6,655 nt of DNA from Candidatus Latescibacterota bacterium (lineage in GTDB: Bacteria > Latescibacterota > UBA2968), in contig JABIFK010000424.1 in NCBI GenBank assembly GCA_018650745.1, positions 1-6,655 on the forward strand, written 5' to 3'. The number at the start of each line of letters is the position of its first letter. Position 1 is the stretch's first letter. Below, piece by piece: positions 1 through 6,655 of this stretch. Below the pieces are notes generated by a model. That model did no database searches. It worked only from the letters and a program-made list of their open reading frames with translations, and was not told the origin of the DNA. The translations under genes and the position numbers were made by a program.

Positions 1-2594
1 ACTACTTAGAACACATGCTCTTTATGGGCACCCAAAAGTATCCCGCCGTAGACGATTACCCACTATACATCAGTGAAAATGGTGGGTGGCGCAACGCATA
101 TACCACCAGTGACCATACCAATTATCACTTTGACATCAAACACGACGCATACGAAGGTGCATTGGATCGCCTCTCTCAATTCTTTATAGCTCCTCTCTTT
201 GACAAAACCTATACAGAACGAGAAACAAAGGCCGTCAACTCTGAATTTCAAAGATTTAAAGAACACGACGGATGGCGTACGTCTCAGGTGCAAAAGCTCT
301 TCCTCAATCAAGACCATCCCTATTCGCGCTTTATCATTGGCTCCACCGAAACCCTCACGGGTGTCACGCCCGAAGAACTCACAGCATTTTACGACAACAA
401 CTACAGTGCCGACAGAATGCGCTTGGTATTGCTTGGCAAAGCACCCTTAGACACCTTGCAAACCTTGGCCACAAAATACTTTTCGCCCATCCAAAACAAA
501 AACCTCGGACGCCTCACATACAATCCAGATTACCAATCGGAAAAAGAAACCTTCCGTTTGATTCACATTGAACCCATCAAAGATTCACGCACCCTCGAAA
601 TTGAATTTCCCCTGCCCTCCTTCTACGAAAATTACGAAAGCAAACCCAACGCCTTACTCGCCAGTCTCATTGGCCACGAAGGCAAGGGCAGCTTGCTCTC
701 ATTGCTGAAGCAAAAAGGGTTGGCAACAGGGATAATCGCAAGCGCATATCTTTCGACACTTGATTATGGCAGAGTAGGCATCTCCGTAACCGTCACACCC
801 AAAGGCATGGAAAATTACCAAGAAATTGTGCGCCTCACCTTCGCCTACATTGAAATGCTCAACAAAGAACCCTATCCTTCATATTACTACCAAGAACTCG
901 CGGCCAAAGCAAAACTCGACGAAATCTATACCGACCGAGGCGAAGGATACGGTTATGCATCGGCATTGGGCCGCACACTCGCCAAGTATCCACTGGAAGG
1001 GGCCGAACGCCTTTCTTATCTCTACGGCGAAGAAAACCCCGACGCCTACAAAAAACTGCTGTCTTATTTACGACCCAACAACATGATCGTCACCCTCACA
1101 GCCAAAGGCATCCCCACCTCCAAAACCGAGCCTATATTTGGCACACAATATGAATACACCGAAAATGACAGCCTCTATGCCACTCTTCAAAATATATCTA
1201 CCAATCCCAACTTACATTTGCCAAAACCCAACCCTTTCATGCCCAAACAGGCCGCCATTCCCAATCGGCCTCAAAAAGAGACCGTTACACCCACCAAAAT
1301 CATCGATGAACCGGGCTTGATACTCTACCATTCATTAGATCAACAATTTCTACGCCCCAAAGTTTCACTGCGATACAAAATCCGTTTTCCCAAAGAAAAC
1401 ATGAGCCCACGTTTCAAAGTCCTACTCGACACCTACACCAACTGTGTCAACGAATCGCTTAACGAATTGGCCTATCCCGCCTCATTGGCAGGTCTCAATT
1501 ACAGCTTTCAAAATGGCCACGAAGGGGTTTATTTTAATATCGGTGGTTTTGATGAATCAGCCGAAAAGCTATACGGCAACGTGCTCGAACACATGCAAAA
1601 CATCACCATCACAGAACAAACCTTTGAAGCCATCAAAGACCGCAACATTCGTGGTCACAAAAATTTTGCCAAACAAGAAGCCTGGAGCATTGTACGCACC
1701 TATGCATACGACATGCTGCACGCCGTCTCTTACACACCCGCCGAGCAATTGGCCATATTGGAAACACTCACCTTGGCAGACGTTCAAGCCTTTGCCAAAA
1801 CCCTCTATCAAAAAGGCTTCATCGAAGCCCTTGTGCATGGCAACCTATCTGCCGAACAAGCAAAAACTCTGACACGCAAATTGCAACAAGGCCTCGGCCT
1901 GCAACCCGTTGCCCAAGAAGCAACATTTGGTCAAACCTACTTACGCCAAAATGATGCCGAATCCATCTGGTCCATCTCCAAACTCGAAGTCAACAACTCG
2001 AGTCTTCGGCGCAATTATTACATGGGCGACAACTCACCCCAAAATCGTGCCGCAGCACTCATCCTTGGCAAATTCATTGATCGACCCTTTTTCACCGAAA
2101 TGCGATCCAACCAACAATTGGGTTACATCGTCGCCGCAGGCGTCGCCTCCTTAGAGCGCACCAGCATCTATGCATATTTCATCATCCAATCAGACGGTTA
2201 CGCCGCCGACGAAATCACCAAACGGGCCGAAGCCTTTATTGCTACTTACGGTGACAAATTTGATGCCATGCCAGATGATGCATTCGAAAACCTCAAAGCC
2301 ACGGCGCTCGAAGAGCTTAAGAAAAAGGCCAAAACCATTTCGGAAAAATCGGGCAAACTCAATACGCAAGCATTCACATTTAACGGCGACTTTGACCGCA
2401 ACCAAAAATCCATTGACGCTTTAAATGCGCTCACCAAGGCAGAAGTCGGCACCCTTCTCAAAACCACGTTCTCAGAAGACACACGGCGCATGCAAACCAC
2501 ACTCGGCTATGCACGCGAACATGAGGCCACACTCGGCTTCAAACCGTCATTTGAAGACCTCAGTACATGGAAAAAAACGCGCGATTATAAATAA
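1..2594 (+). CDS. Insulysin/pitrilysin-like M16 zinc metallopeptidase, 5' end outside window
   Basis: A zinc endopeptidase of the M16 insulysin/pitrilysin type, which cleaves peptides inside a closed two-half chamber. The frame is open from the first base. The ATG at 15 is not the start: it lies just after the zinc motif, whose visible part reads YLEH, the preceding 'ac' fitting the first His. Counting that Met as residue 1, the second His is residue 0 and the third zinc ligand is E77 in AVNSE, with E70 seven residues before; the 77-residue spacing equals that of human insulysin (H112 to E189). Domain 2 carries IGHEGKGSLLSLLK (from 219), domain 3 LHLPKPNPFMP (400-410) and LAYPASLAGLNY (485-496), and the inactive domain 4 carries R697 and Y704 in RSNQQLGY, matching the substrate-contacting Arg824/Tyr831 of insulysin. 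About 80-110 N-terminal residues are missing, giving a usual full length of roughly 950. A signal peptide would lie outside the window; periplasmic or secreted location is inferred from pitrilysin and the secreted neighbour. Confidence 0.95.
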   Translation, partial: YLEHMLFMGTQKYPAVDDYPLYISENGGWRNAYTTSDHTNYHFDIKHDAYEGALDRLSQFFIAPLFDKTYTERETKAVNSEFQRFKEHDGWRTSQVQKLFLNQDHPYSRFIIGSTETLTGVTPEELTAFYDNNYSADRMRLVLLGKAPLDTLQTLATKYFSPIQNKNLGRLTYNPDYQSEKETFRLIHIEPIKDSRTLEIEFPLPSFYENYESKPNALLASLIGHEGKGSLLSLLKQKGLATGIIASAYLSTLDYGRVGISVTVTPKGMENYQEIVRLTFAYIEMLNKEPYPSYYYQELAAKAKLDEIYTDRGEGYGYASALGRTLAKYPLEGAERLSYLYGEENPDAYKKLLSYLRPNNMIVTLTAKGIPTSKTEPIFGTQYEYTENDSLYATLQNISTNPNLHLPKPNPFMPKQAAIPNRPQKETVTPTKIIDEPGLILYHSLDQQFLRPKVSLRYKIRFPKENMSPRFKVLLDTYTNCVNESLNELAYPASLAGLNYSFQNGHEGVYFNIGGFDESAEKLYGNVLEHMQNITITEQTFEAIKDRNIRGHKNFAKQEAWSIVRTYAYDMLHAVSYTPAEQLAILETLTLADVQAFAKTLYQKGFIEALVHGNLSAEQAKTLTRKLQQGLGLQPVAQEATFGQTYLRQNDAESIWSISKLEVNNSSLRRNYYMGDNSPQNRAAALILGKFIDRPFFTEMRSNQQLGYIVAAGVASLERTSIYAYFIIQSDGYAADEITKRAEAFIATYGDKFDAMPDDAFENLKATALEELKKKAKTISEKSGKLNTQAFTFNGDFDRNQKSIDALNALTKAEVGTLLKTTFSEDTRRMQTTLGYAREHEATLGFKPSFEDLSTWKKTRDYK

Positions 2595-2710
2595 ACAACA
2601 ATGGGATAAATCCCCTTGCCTAACAGCACAGTCTCTGCGGGCCTTCTACCATAATCTTCCAAGTTTGTATATTTAAACGCGCCAGATGAGGTGTTTAAAC
2701 CCGACACAAG

Positions 2711-2736
2711 AATGGCACGCAATTTTGCGTGCCATT
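2711..2736 (+). terminator. Perfect inverted repeat, candidate terminator or leader hairpin
   Basis: AATGGCACGCAA (2711-2722) is the exact reverse complement of TTGCGTGCCATT (2725-2736), so the RNA can form a stem of 10-11 base pairs with a small A/U loop and a GC-rich middle. It is followed on the + strand by a short, imperfect T tract (ATTTTAAATT), which suits a weak Rho-independent terminator for the upstream peptidase gene. Only 34 bases separate it from the next ATG, so no ordinary promoter fits between them. Either the downstream promoter lies upstream of the hairpin and transcription must read through, or the hairpin acts as an attenuator or as an mRNA processing or stability element. 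Confidence 0.6.
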
Positions 2737-2759
2737 TTAAATTCCCATCCAAATTTTCT

Positions 2760-2764
2760 AAGGA
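2760..2764 (+). promoter_or_regulatory. Ribosome binding site for the second peptidase gene
   Basis: AAGGA lies six bases before the ATG at 2771, a standard Shine-Dalgarno sequence and spacing. It supports that ATG as the start, as does the signal peptide that begins directly at this Met. Confidence 0.75.
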
Positions 2765-2770
2765 CGAGTC

Positions 2771-5662
2771 ATGTTTCAACGCTTAACCTATATTCTCGCA
2801 CTGATTCTCGTAACCACCCCATCATTTGCCTTCACCCGCATCAATGCGCCCAACCCCGATGATCCAATGGATGTGCACATCTATCAGCTCAAAAATGGGT
2901 TAACCATCTACCTCACAGAAAACCATGAAGAACCCCAATTCCATGCCGAAATTGTTGTGCGCGCAGGCAGCAAACACGACCCCAAAGAAACGACCGGCCT
3001 GGCGCACTACTTAGAGCACATGCTCTTTAAAGGCACCCAACAATTGGGTACTCTCGACTACCAAAAAGAAAAAACACATTTAGACCGTATCACCGAACTC
3101 TATGAAAAACATTTCAAAGAAAAAAACCCAAACAAACGCAAAGCCATCTATGCCCAAATCAATGACGCCTCTCTCAAAGCGGCGCAATATGCCATTCCCA
3201 ACGAAATGGACAAGCTTTACAAGGCGATGGGCGAAACATGGTTCAATGCACACACCTGGTATGAAGAAACTGTCTATAATGTCGCCTTACCATCCAATCG
3301 ACTACAACAATGGGCCACAGTCGAAGCAGACCGTTTTCAGTCTCCCGTCTTTAGACTCTTCCAACCAGAACTTGAAATTGTTTATGAAGAAAAAAACCAA
3401 ACTTTAGATGACAAAGATGAGCTTGTCTATGACGCGATGGGCAAACTGCTCTTCAAAAAACACCCCTATGGCCAGCAAACCACCATAGGTGAAGCAGAGC
3501 ATCTAAAAAACCCATCCATCAAAAACATGTATGACTTTTACAACACCTATTACGTGCCCAACAACATGGCCATTTGCATCTCGGGCGATATTGACATTGA
3601 TGAAACCATTCAAACGATTGACGAACACTTCTCCGTCTGGCAAACCCAAGCATTACCCAAACCCAAAAAATGGAAAGAAAAGGACCTCAAAAACATCGAA
3701 CGAGATACGGTCCAATTCAAAGGAGAAGAACAAGTCCAAATTGGTTTTCGCGTTGCGCCAAACAACCACAAAGACACAGAGGCCTTAACACTCATCGACA
3801 TGCTTTTAGACAATGCCACAGCGGGCCTCATCAACCTCAACCTTGTACAACAGCAAAACGTGCGCGATGCAGGCAGCGAATCCCTCTTCCTGAACGAACA
3901 CGGTGTACAATACCTATGGGGCATTCCCAAAGACGGCCAAACCCTTGCCGAAGTAGAACACCTCTTGCTCGAACAACTCAACGTCATCAAACGCGGTGAA
4001 TTTGACCCCAATCTCCTCTCCGCTATTGTCACAGATTTTAAAAAAGAGCAAAAAAAGGATTTGGAATCCAACCGCAGCAGAATTGCCACTCTACGCGACG
4101 CCTTCATCTCACATGCAAGCTGGGATTATGCCCTTGCAGAAATTCCACGCTTGGAAAAAACAAAAAAAGAAGACATCGTTCGTGTTGCCAACCAATATTT
4201 CGGTGACGGATACGCCGTCGTTTATCGCTTAGACAAACAACACGACATTCCCAAAATAGAAAAACCCGACCTCGCTAAAATAGACGTCGATCCCACGCGT
4301 CAGTCCGAATTCACAAAAAAAACACTCGACACACCGGTCACACCCATCGAACCCATCTTCATAACCGACAAAGACTATCAGATCGTCGAGGTCCAAGATG
4401 GCATCAAACTCTACTACGCTGCCAATCCCATCAACGATTTATTCAGCTTCACCCTCTCTACAGACATAGGCACCTATCAAGACAACAGACTGGGCATGGC
4501 CAAAGCGTTGATGGACAAATCTGGTGCGGGCGATCTAAGCCCAGAAATACTTAAGAAAATGTGGTATACATTGGGCACAGACTTCAACATAGGCGTGGAA
4601 GACTTCCAAACCAACATCTCCATCTCAGGTTTAGACGACTATTTAGACACCTCATTATCACTCTTACACACGTACCTCACCACGCCCACTACCCCAAAAG
4701 AAACCCTCGAAGAACTCATCGACATCACCCTCACCAAACGGGAAGACGAAAAGAAAAACCCCCGAGCACTTCGCAATGCCCTGCGTCAATACAGTCGCCT
4801 TGGTGAAAACTCCGTTTACAAACGTCGCATTTCGACAGATGCTCTCAAAAAACTCACAGTCGAAGAATTACACAACCTGATCGGTGGTTTATCCACCTAC
4901 CAACACAGCATCCTTTACGTAGGCACCAAGCCCATTGATGACGTTATCGCGCTCATCAAAAAACACCTCGCCCTGCCAACCGATTTAAAAGAAACACCAC
5001 CCTATGAATTTCTTCACGTACAAACAACCGCACAAAACGTAATCCGCTTTGTACACAAAGAAATGGCCCAAGCCTTGGTCTTCATCGAATTTGGTGACGT
5101 CCCCTATGAATCGGCCTTAAGACCTGCCGCTGATTTATACAACGACTACTTTTCAGGTGGTCTATCAGGGATCGTCTTGCAAGAACTCCGCGAAACACGT
5201 GCCCTGGCCTATTCAACCCATGCACAATATGAATTGGGTGATCGAACAGGCGATCAGAACCTCATCTCGGGTTACATTGGCTGCCAAGCCGACAAAACAC
5301 CCGAAGCCATCACCGCCTTCATCGACCTCATTGACAATCTACCCGAAACATCCGAACGATTTGATGAAACCAAAAACGCTGTCATCAACCGATACCGCGT
5401 TTCCAAAGCCAAATTCCGTAACATATTACCTGCACTTAGAATTTGGGAACATCGCGACCTAACACCCGACCCACGCAAAACACGCTTTGAAGCCATTCAG
5501 AATGCCGACATGAACACCATGCTCGACTTTCACAAACACCATGTGCAATCACGTGCCAAACTCATCTCCATATTGGGCGATACGACAAAAATTGATATGA
5601 ACAAACTCTCGACCACCGGCAAAGTCATCCCTATTTCTATAGACGAGCTGTTTGTAAAGTAA
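2771..5662 (+). CDS. Secreted M16 family zinc metallopeptidase with helical insert
   Basis: A complete 963-residue M16 peptidase predicted to act outside the cytoplasm. Residues 1-20 form a signal peptide: short basic start (MFQR), hydrophobic core (LTYILALILVTT) and cleavage site PSFA|F; there is no lipobox Cys. The first M16 domain (about 35-245) holds H79-Y-L-E82-H83, the zinc ligands and catalytic Glu; the third ligand is most likely E207 in VYEEKNQ, with E200 seven residues earlier. The second domain starts near 249-275 (NMYDFYNTYYVPNNM, ISGDID). The C-terminal pair (about 535-720 and 755-930) has no HxxEH, as usual for the inactive half, but keeps R807 and Y814 in RETRALAY, the Arg/Tyr pair that binds substrate in this family. 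H83 to E207 is 124 residues against the classical 77 or so: an extra charged, probably helical segment lies at roughly 100-151. I recall the same type of insert in other large bacterial M16 proteins. It follows the first peptidase gene in the same direction after 176 bp. Substrate is unknown. Confidence 0.95.
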   Translation: MFQRLTYILALILVTTPSFAFTRINAPNPDDPMDVHIYQLKNGLTIYLTENHEEPQFHAEIVVRAGSKHDPKETTGLAHYLEHMLFKGTQQLGTLDYQKEKTHLDRITELYEKHFKEKNPNKRKAIYAQINDASLKAAQYAIPNEMDKLYKAMGETWFNAHTWYEETVYNVALPSNRLQQWATVEADRFQSPVFRLFQPELEIVYEEKNQTLDDKDELVYDAMGKLLFKKHPYGQQTTIGEAEHLKNPSIKNMYDFYNTYYVPNNMAICISGDIDIDETIQTIDEHFSVWQTQALPKPKKWKEKDLKNIERDTVQFKGEEQVQIGFRVAPNNHKDTEALTLIDMLLDNATAGLINLNLVQQQNVRDAGSESLFLNEHGVQYLWGIPKDGQTLAEVEHLLLEQLNVIKRGEFDPNLLSAIVTDFKKEQKKDLESNRSRIATLRDAFISHASWDYALAEIPRLEKTKKEDIVRVANQYFGDGYAVVYRLDKQHDIPKIEKPDLAKIDVDPTRQSEFTKKTLDTPVTPIEPIFITDKDYQIVEVQDGIKLYYAANPINDLFSFTLSTDIGTYQDNRLGMAKALMDKSGAGDLSPEILKKMWYTLGTDFNIGVEDFQTNISISGLDDYLDTSLSLLHTYLTTPTTPKETLEELIDITLTKREDEKKNPRALRNALRQYSRLGENSVYKRRISTDALKKLTVEELHNLIGGLSTYQHSILYVGTKPIDDVIALIKKHLALPTDLKETPPYEFLHVQTTAQNVIRFVHKEMAQALVFIEFGDVPYESALRPAADLYNDYFSGGLSGIVLQELRETRALAYSTHAQYELGDRTGDQNLISGYIGCQADKTPEAITAFIDLIDNLPETSERFDETKNAVINRYRVSKAKFRNILPALRIWEHRDLTPDPRKTRFEAIQNADMNTMLDFHKHHVQSRAKLISILGDTTKIDMNKLSTTGKVIPISIDELFVK

Positions 5663-5721
5663 TGGTGCCAGACCCTCTTGAACCAATTGGACAGGCTGCT
5701 AGGCTTATGAGCGTTGGCCAA
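5663..5721. other. Short convergent intergenic gap
   Basis: This 59-bp gap separates the 3' ends of the second peptidase gene and the sialidase gene. The only symmetry seen is AATTGG (5685-5690) facing CCAATT (5718-5723), a 6-bp stem with a 27-base loop and no T tract, plus two short palindromes (CCAATTGG, TTGGCCAA). I see no convincing terminator for either gene. Confidence 0.45.
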
Positions 5722-6655
5722 TTATGCCTCTAACCAATCCAAATCAAACCGCGCCACCGTTACATATTTTGTATCATATTGCCCAGTGACCATCTGGTCT
5801 TCATACAGACACAAAATGGTACCATCCAATGTCTGCGCCAAATCAGAATAACTCGACTGCCCCGGCTCCAATATTTTGGACACAGACCACGTCTTGCAAT
5901 CATCCAAACTCATTTTTACCGTCACACGCTTCCTATCATATGCCGCACGTTCAGGTTTTGTAAATTCATTCTCTAAATTATCAGGATTTACAAAAATCAC
6001 TGCGCCATTTTGCAGCTTTAAAATACTCCCCATACACACAGGTTCAAGCAACGCATCATCAAATTCAGGATGAGACCACCCCGTTGCACCATCCGAGCTA
6101 ATAGAAATTAACCGCCGATGTTGTGGGGCTTCAGAACGAATATTGAACAGTACACGTCCATCATCCAATTCCAAAGGCAACGTCTCACTCGGGTTAATAA
6201 AATCGCCTTCAGTACGCACAATAATATCACCACATTGCCACGTTTTACCATGATCGTCGCTGTAGATACCTGCAACCGTAGAGGGGCGATGTCCTAATTT
6301 GCCGGGCCCATGCTCTGTGCCACTGCCATCCGACATCCAAATGGGCACCACCAACCGCCCGTTCTTCAACTGAATACCATGCCCCGGTCCTGTTGCGAAT
6401 ACACGCCACGGATAACCGTCTCGAAACGGCGTGAATGAATCGGTCACCTCACGCGGATCTGACCACGTTAAACCATCATCATCACTACGCACATAAAACA
6501 CGCGCGCATAGTTGTGACAATAAAGTGCGTGCACAGACTGATCAGACGCGTCATTGATCATCACAAAATTGCTCACGGGTCCTTCGCCATAACCGTCATA
6601 TCCCACCAACACCTGCATAGGCGACCAAGTGCGCCCACCATCTTCGCTGCGCAGA
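5722..6655 (-). CDS. Sialidase (BNR/Asp-box beta-propeller) protein, N-terminus outside window
   Basis: The C-terminal part of a sialidase-like six-bladed propeller, probably an exo-alpha-sialidase that removes terminal sialic acids. The ATG at 6618 is not the start: the frame stays open to the edge, and the 12 codons upstream encode a perfect Asp box, SEDGGRTW (6625-6648). Counting the Met at 6618 as 1, two more canonical Asp boxes (SxDxGxTW) are at 45-52 and 120-127, with degenerate ones at 174-181 and 237-244. GPGHGIQL..GRLVVP (77-92) is typical of bacterial BNR_2-type sialidases. Candidate catalytic residues are E145 (NPSETLPLE), triad Arg R161 (NIRSE), a further Arg at 229 or 231 (DRKR), the nucleophile Tyr Y257 (SSYSDL) and its partner E273 (LYED). 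The N-terminal Arg motif (RIP) and any signal peptide lie outside the window. It converges on the peptidase genes and so is a separate transcript. Some family members act on other sugars or lack activity, so the exact substrate is not settled. Confidence 0.88.
   Translation of the reverse strand, partial: LRSEDGGRTWSPMQVLVGYDGYGEGPVSNFVMINDASDQSVHALYCHNYARVFYVRSDDDGLTWSDPREVTDSFTPFRDGYPWRVFATGPGHGIQLKNGRLVVPIWMSDGSGTEHGPGKLGHRPSTVAGIYSDDHGKTWQCGDIIVRTEGDFINPSETLPLELDDGRVLFNIRSEAPQHRRLISISSDGATGWSHPEFDDALLEPVCMGSILKLQNGAVIFVNPDNLENEFTKPERAAYDRKRVTVKMSLDDCKTWSVSKILEPGQSSYSDLAQTLDGTILCLYEDQMVTGQYDTKYVTVARFDLDWLEA

Larger units (their letters stand above)
2595..2770. other. Spacer between the two peptidase genes
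   Basis: This 176-bp gap contains the hairpin and ribosome binding site listed separately. It also has a small GGGAT-AA-ATCCC inverted repeat at 2603-2614, a TATATT at 2668-2673 that resembles a -10 box but has no convincing -35 box at the right distance, and a 7-bp direct repeat TTTAAAC at 2672-2678 and 2694-2700. A promoter for the second gene could lie before the hairpin, but I cannot assign one with confidence. No small gene is credible here. Confidence 0.4.

Noticed and set aside
1444..1872. 142-codon open frame on the + strand inside the first peptidase gene
   Set aside because: It is out of frame within the conserved M16 middle and C-terminal domains, and its composition (Pro, Thr, Lys, Asn) is what frame-shifted reading of this C/A-rich sequence gives.
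2108..2120. Shared string CCAACAATTGGGT near 2107-2119 in the first gene and again near 3038-3050 in the second
   Set aside because: About 13 bases, encoding unrelated positions of the two proteins (the Arg/Tyr motif in one, the segment after the zinc motif in the other); too short to mean more than chance and codon usage.
2585..2779. 64-codon open frame on the - strand across the spacer between the peptidase genes
   Set aside because: It needs a TTG start, reads through both arms of the hairpin and overlaps the ends of both peptidase genes; no recognisable protein features.
3121..3127. A AAA AAC heptamers in slippery phase at 3121-3127 and 3391-3397, the second just after the start of the E207 codon
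   Set aside because: The -1 frame hits a stop codon soon after each site, I see no strong downstream stem-loop, and Lys-Asn pairs written as AAA AAC are frequent in this A-rich gene, so chance explains them.
3610..4107. 165-codon open frame on the - strand inside the second peptidase gene
   Set aside because: It lies wholly inside a well-supported M16 coding region, its product is low-complexity (rich in Ser, Arg, Leu, Cys) with no recognisable domain, and it looks like an antisense shadow.
5530..5721. 63-codon open frame on the - strand directly after the sialidase stop codon
   Set aside because: It begins with TTG immediately after the TAA, in the same frame, and is antisense to the conserved end of the peptidase gene. 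It is simply the read-through frame, and I see no sign that the stop is suppressed.

Overview
This 6655-base window holds three protein-coding genes and very little else. Two large M16 (insulinase-type) zinc metallopeptidase genes lie in tandem on the + strand (1-2594 and 2771-5662). A sialidase/BNR-repeat gene runs toward them on the - strand (5722-6655). The first and third genes are cut by the window edges. I see no tRNA, rRNA, CRISPR array, insertion sequence or phage-type gene.

Organism: a bacterium of moderate GC content, probably Gram-negative, since the intact peptidase has a Sec-type signal peptide and the families are typical of periplasmic or secreted enzymes. Large single-chain M16 peptidases next to sialidases are common in polymer-degrading lineages such as the Planctomycetota-Lentisphaerota-Verrucomicrobiota group and Bacteroidota. 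That placement is a low-confidence inference. The + strand is C-rich over G in the genes of both orientations, so the skew follows the DNA strand and not the coding strand. This suggests the two peptidase genes are transcribed against the replication fork.

Layout: 1-2594 is a pitrilysin/insulysin-like peptidase that enters the window inside its HxxEH zinc motif. 2595-2770 is a 176-bp spacer holding a strong perfect hairpin at 2711-2736 and the ribosome binding site of the next gene. 2771-5662 is a complete 963-residue secreted M16 peptidase of a different subfamily, with an extra helical segment of about 47 residues in its catalytic domain. 5663-5721 is a short convergent gap. 5722-6655 is the C-terminal part of a sialidase-like beta-propeller.

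Working together (inference): the two M16 enzymes normally trap and cut peptides in a closed chamber, and sialidases release terminal sialic acids from glycans. Both activities would suit an organism using glycoprotein or peptide debris outside the cytoplasm. The opposite orientation of the sialidase means it is not in the same transcript. Nothing here amounts to a clearly undescribed system. The items most worth a second look are the near-identical DNA islands at the two zinc motifs, the hairpin placed just before the second peptidase gene, and the helical insert.
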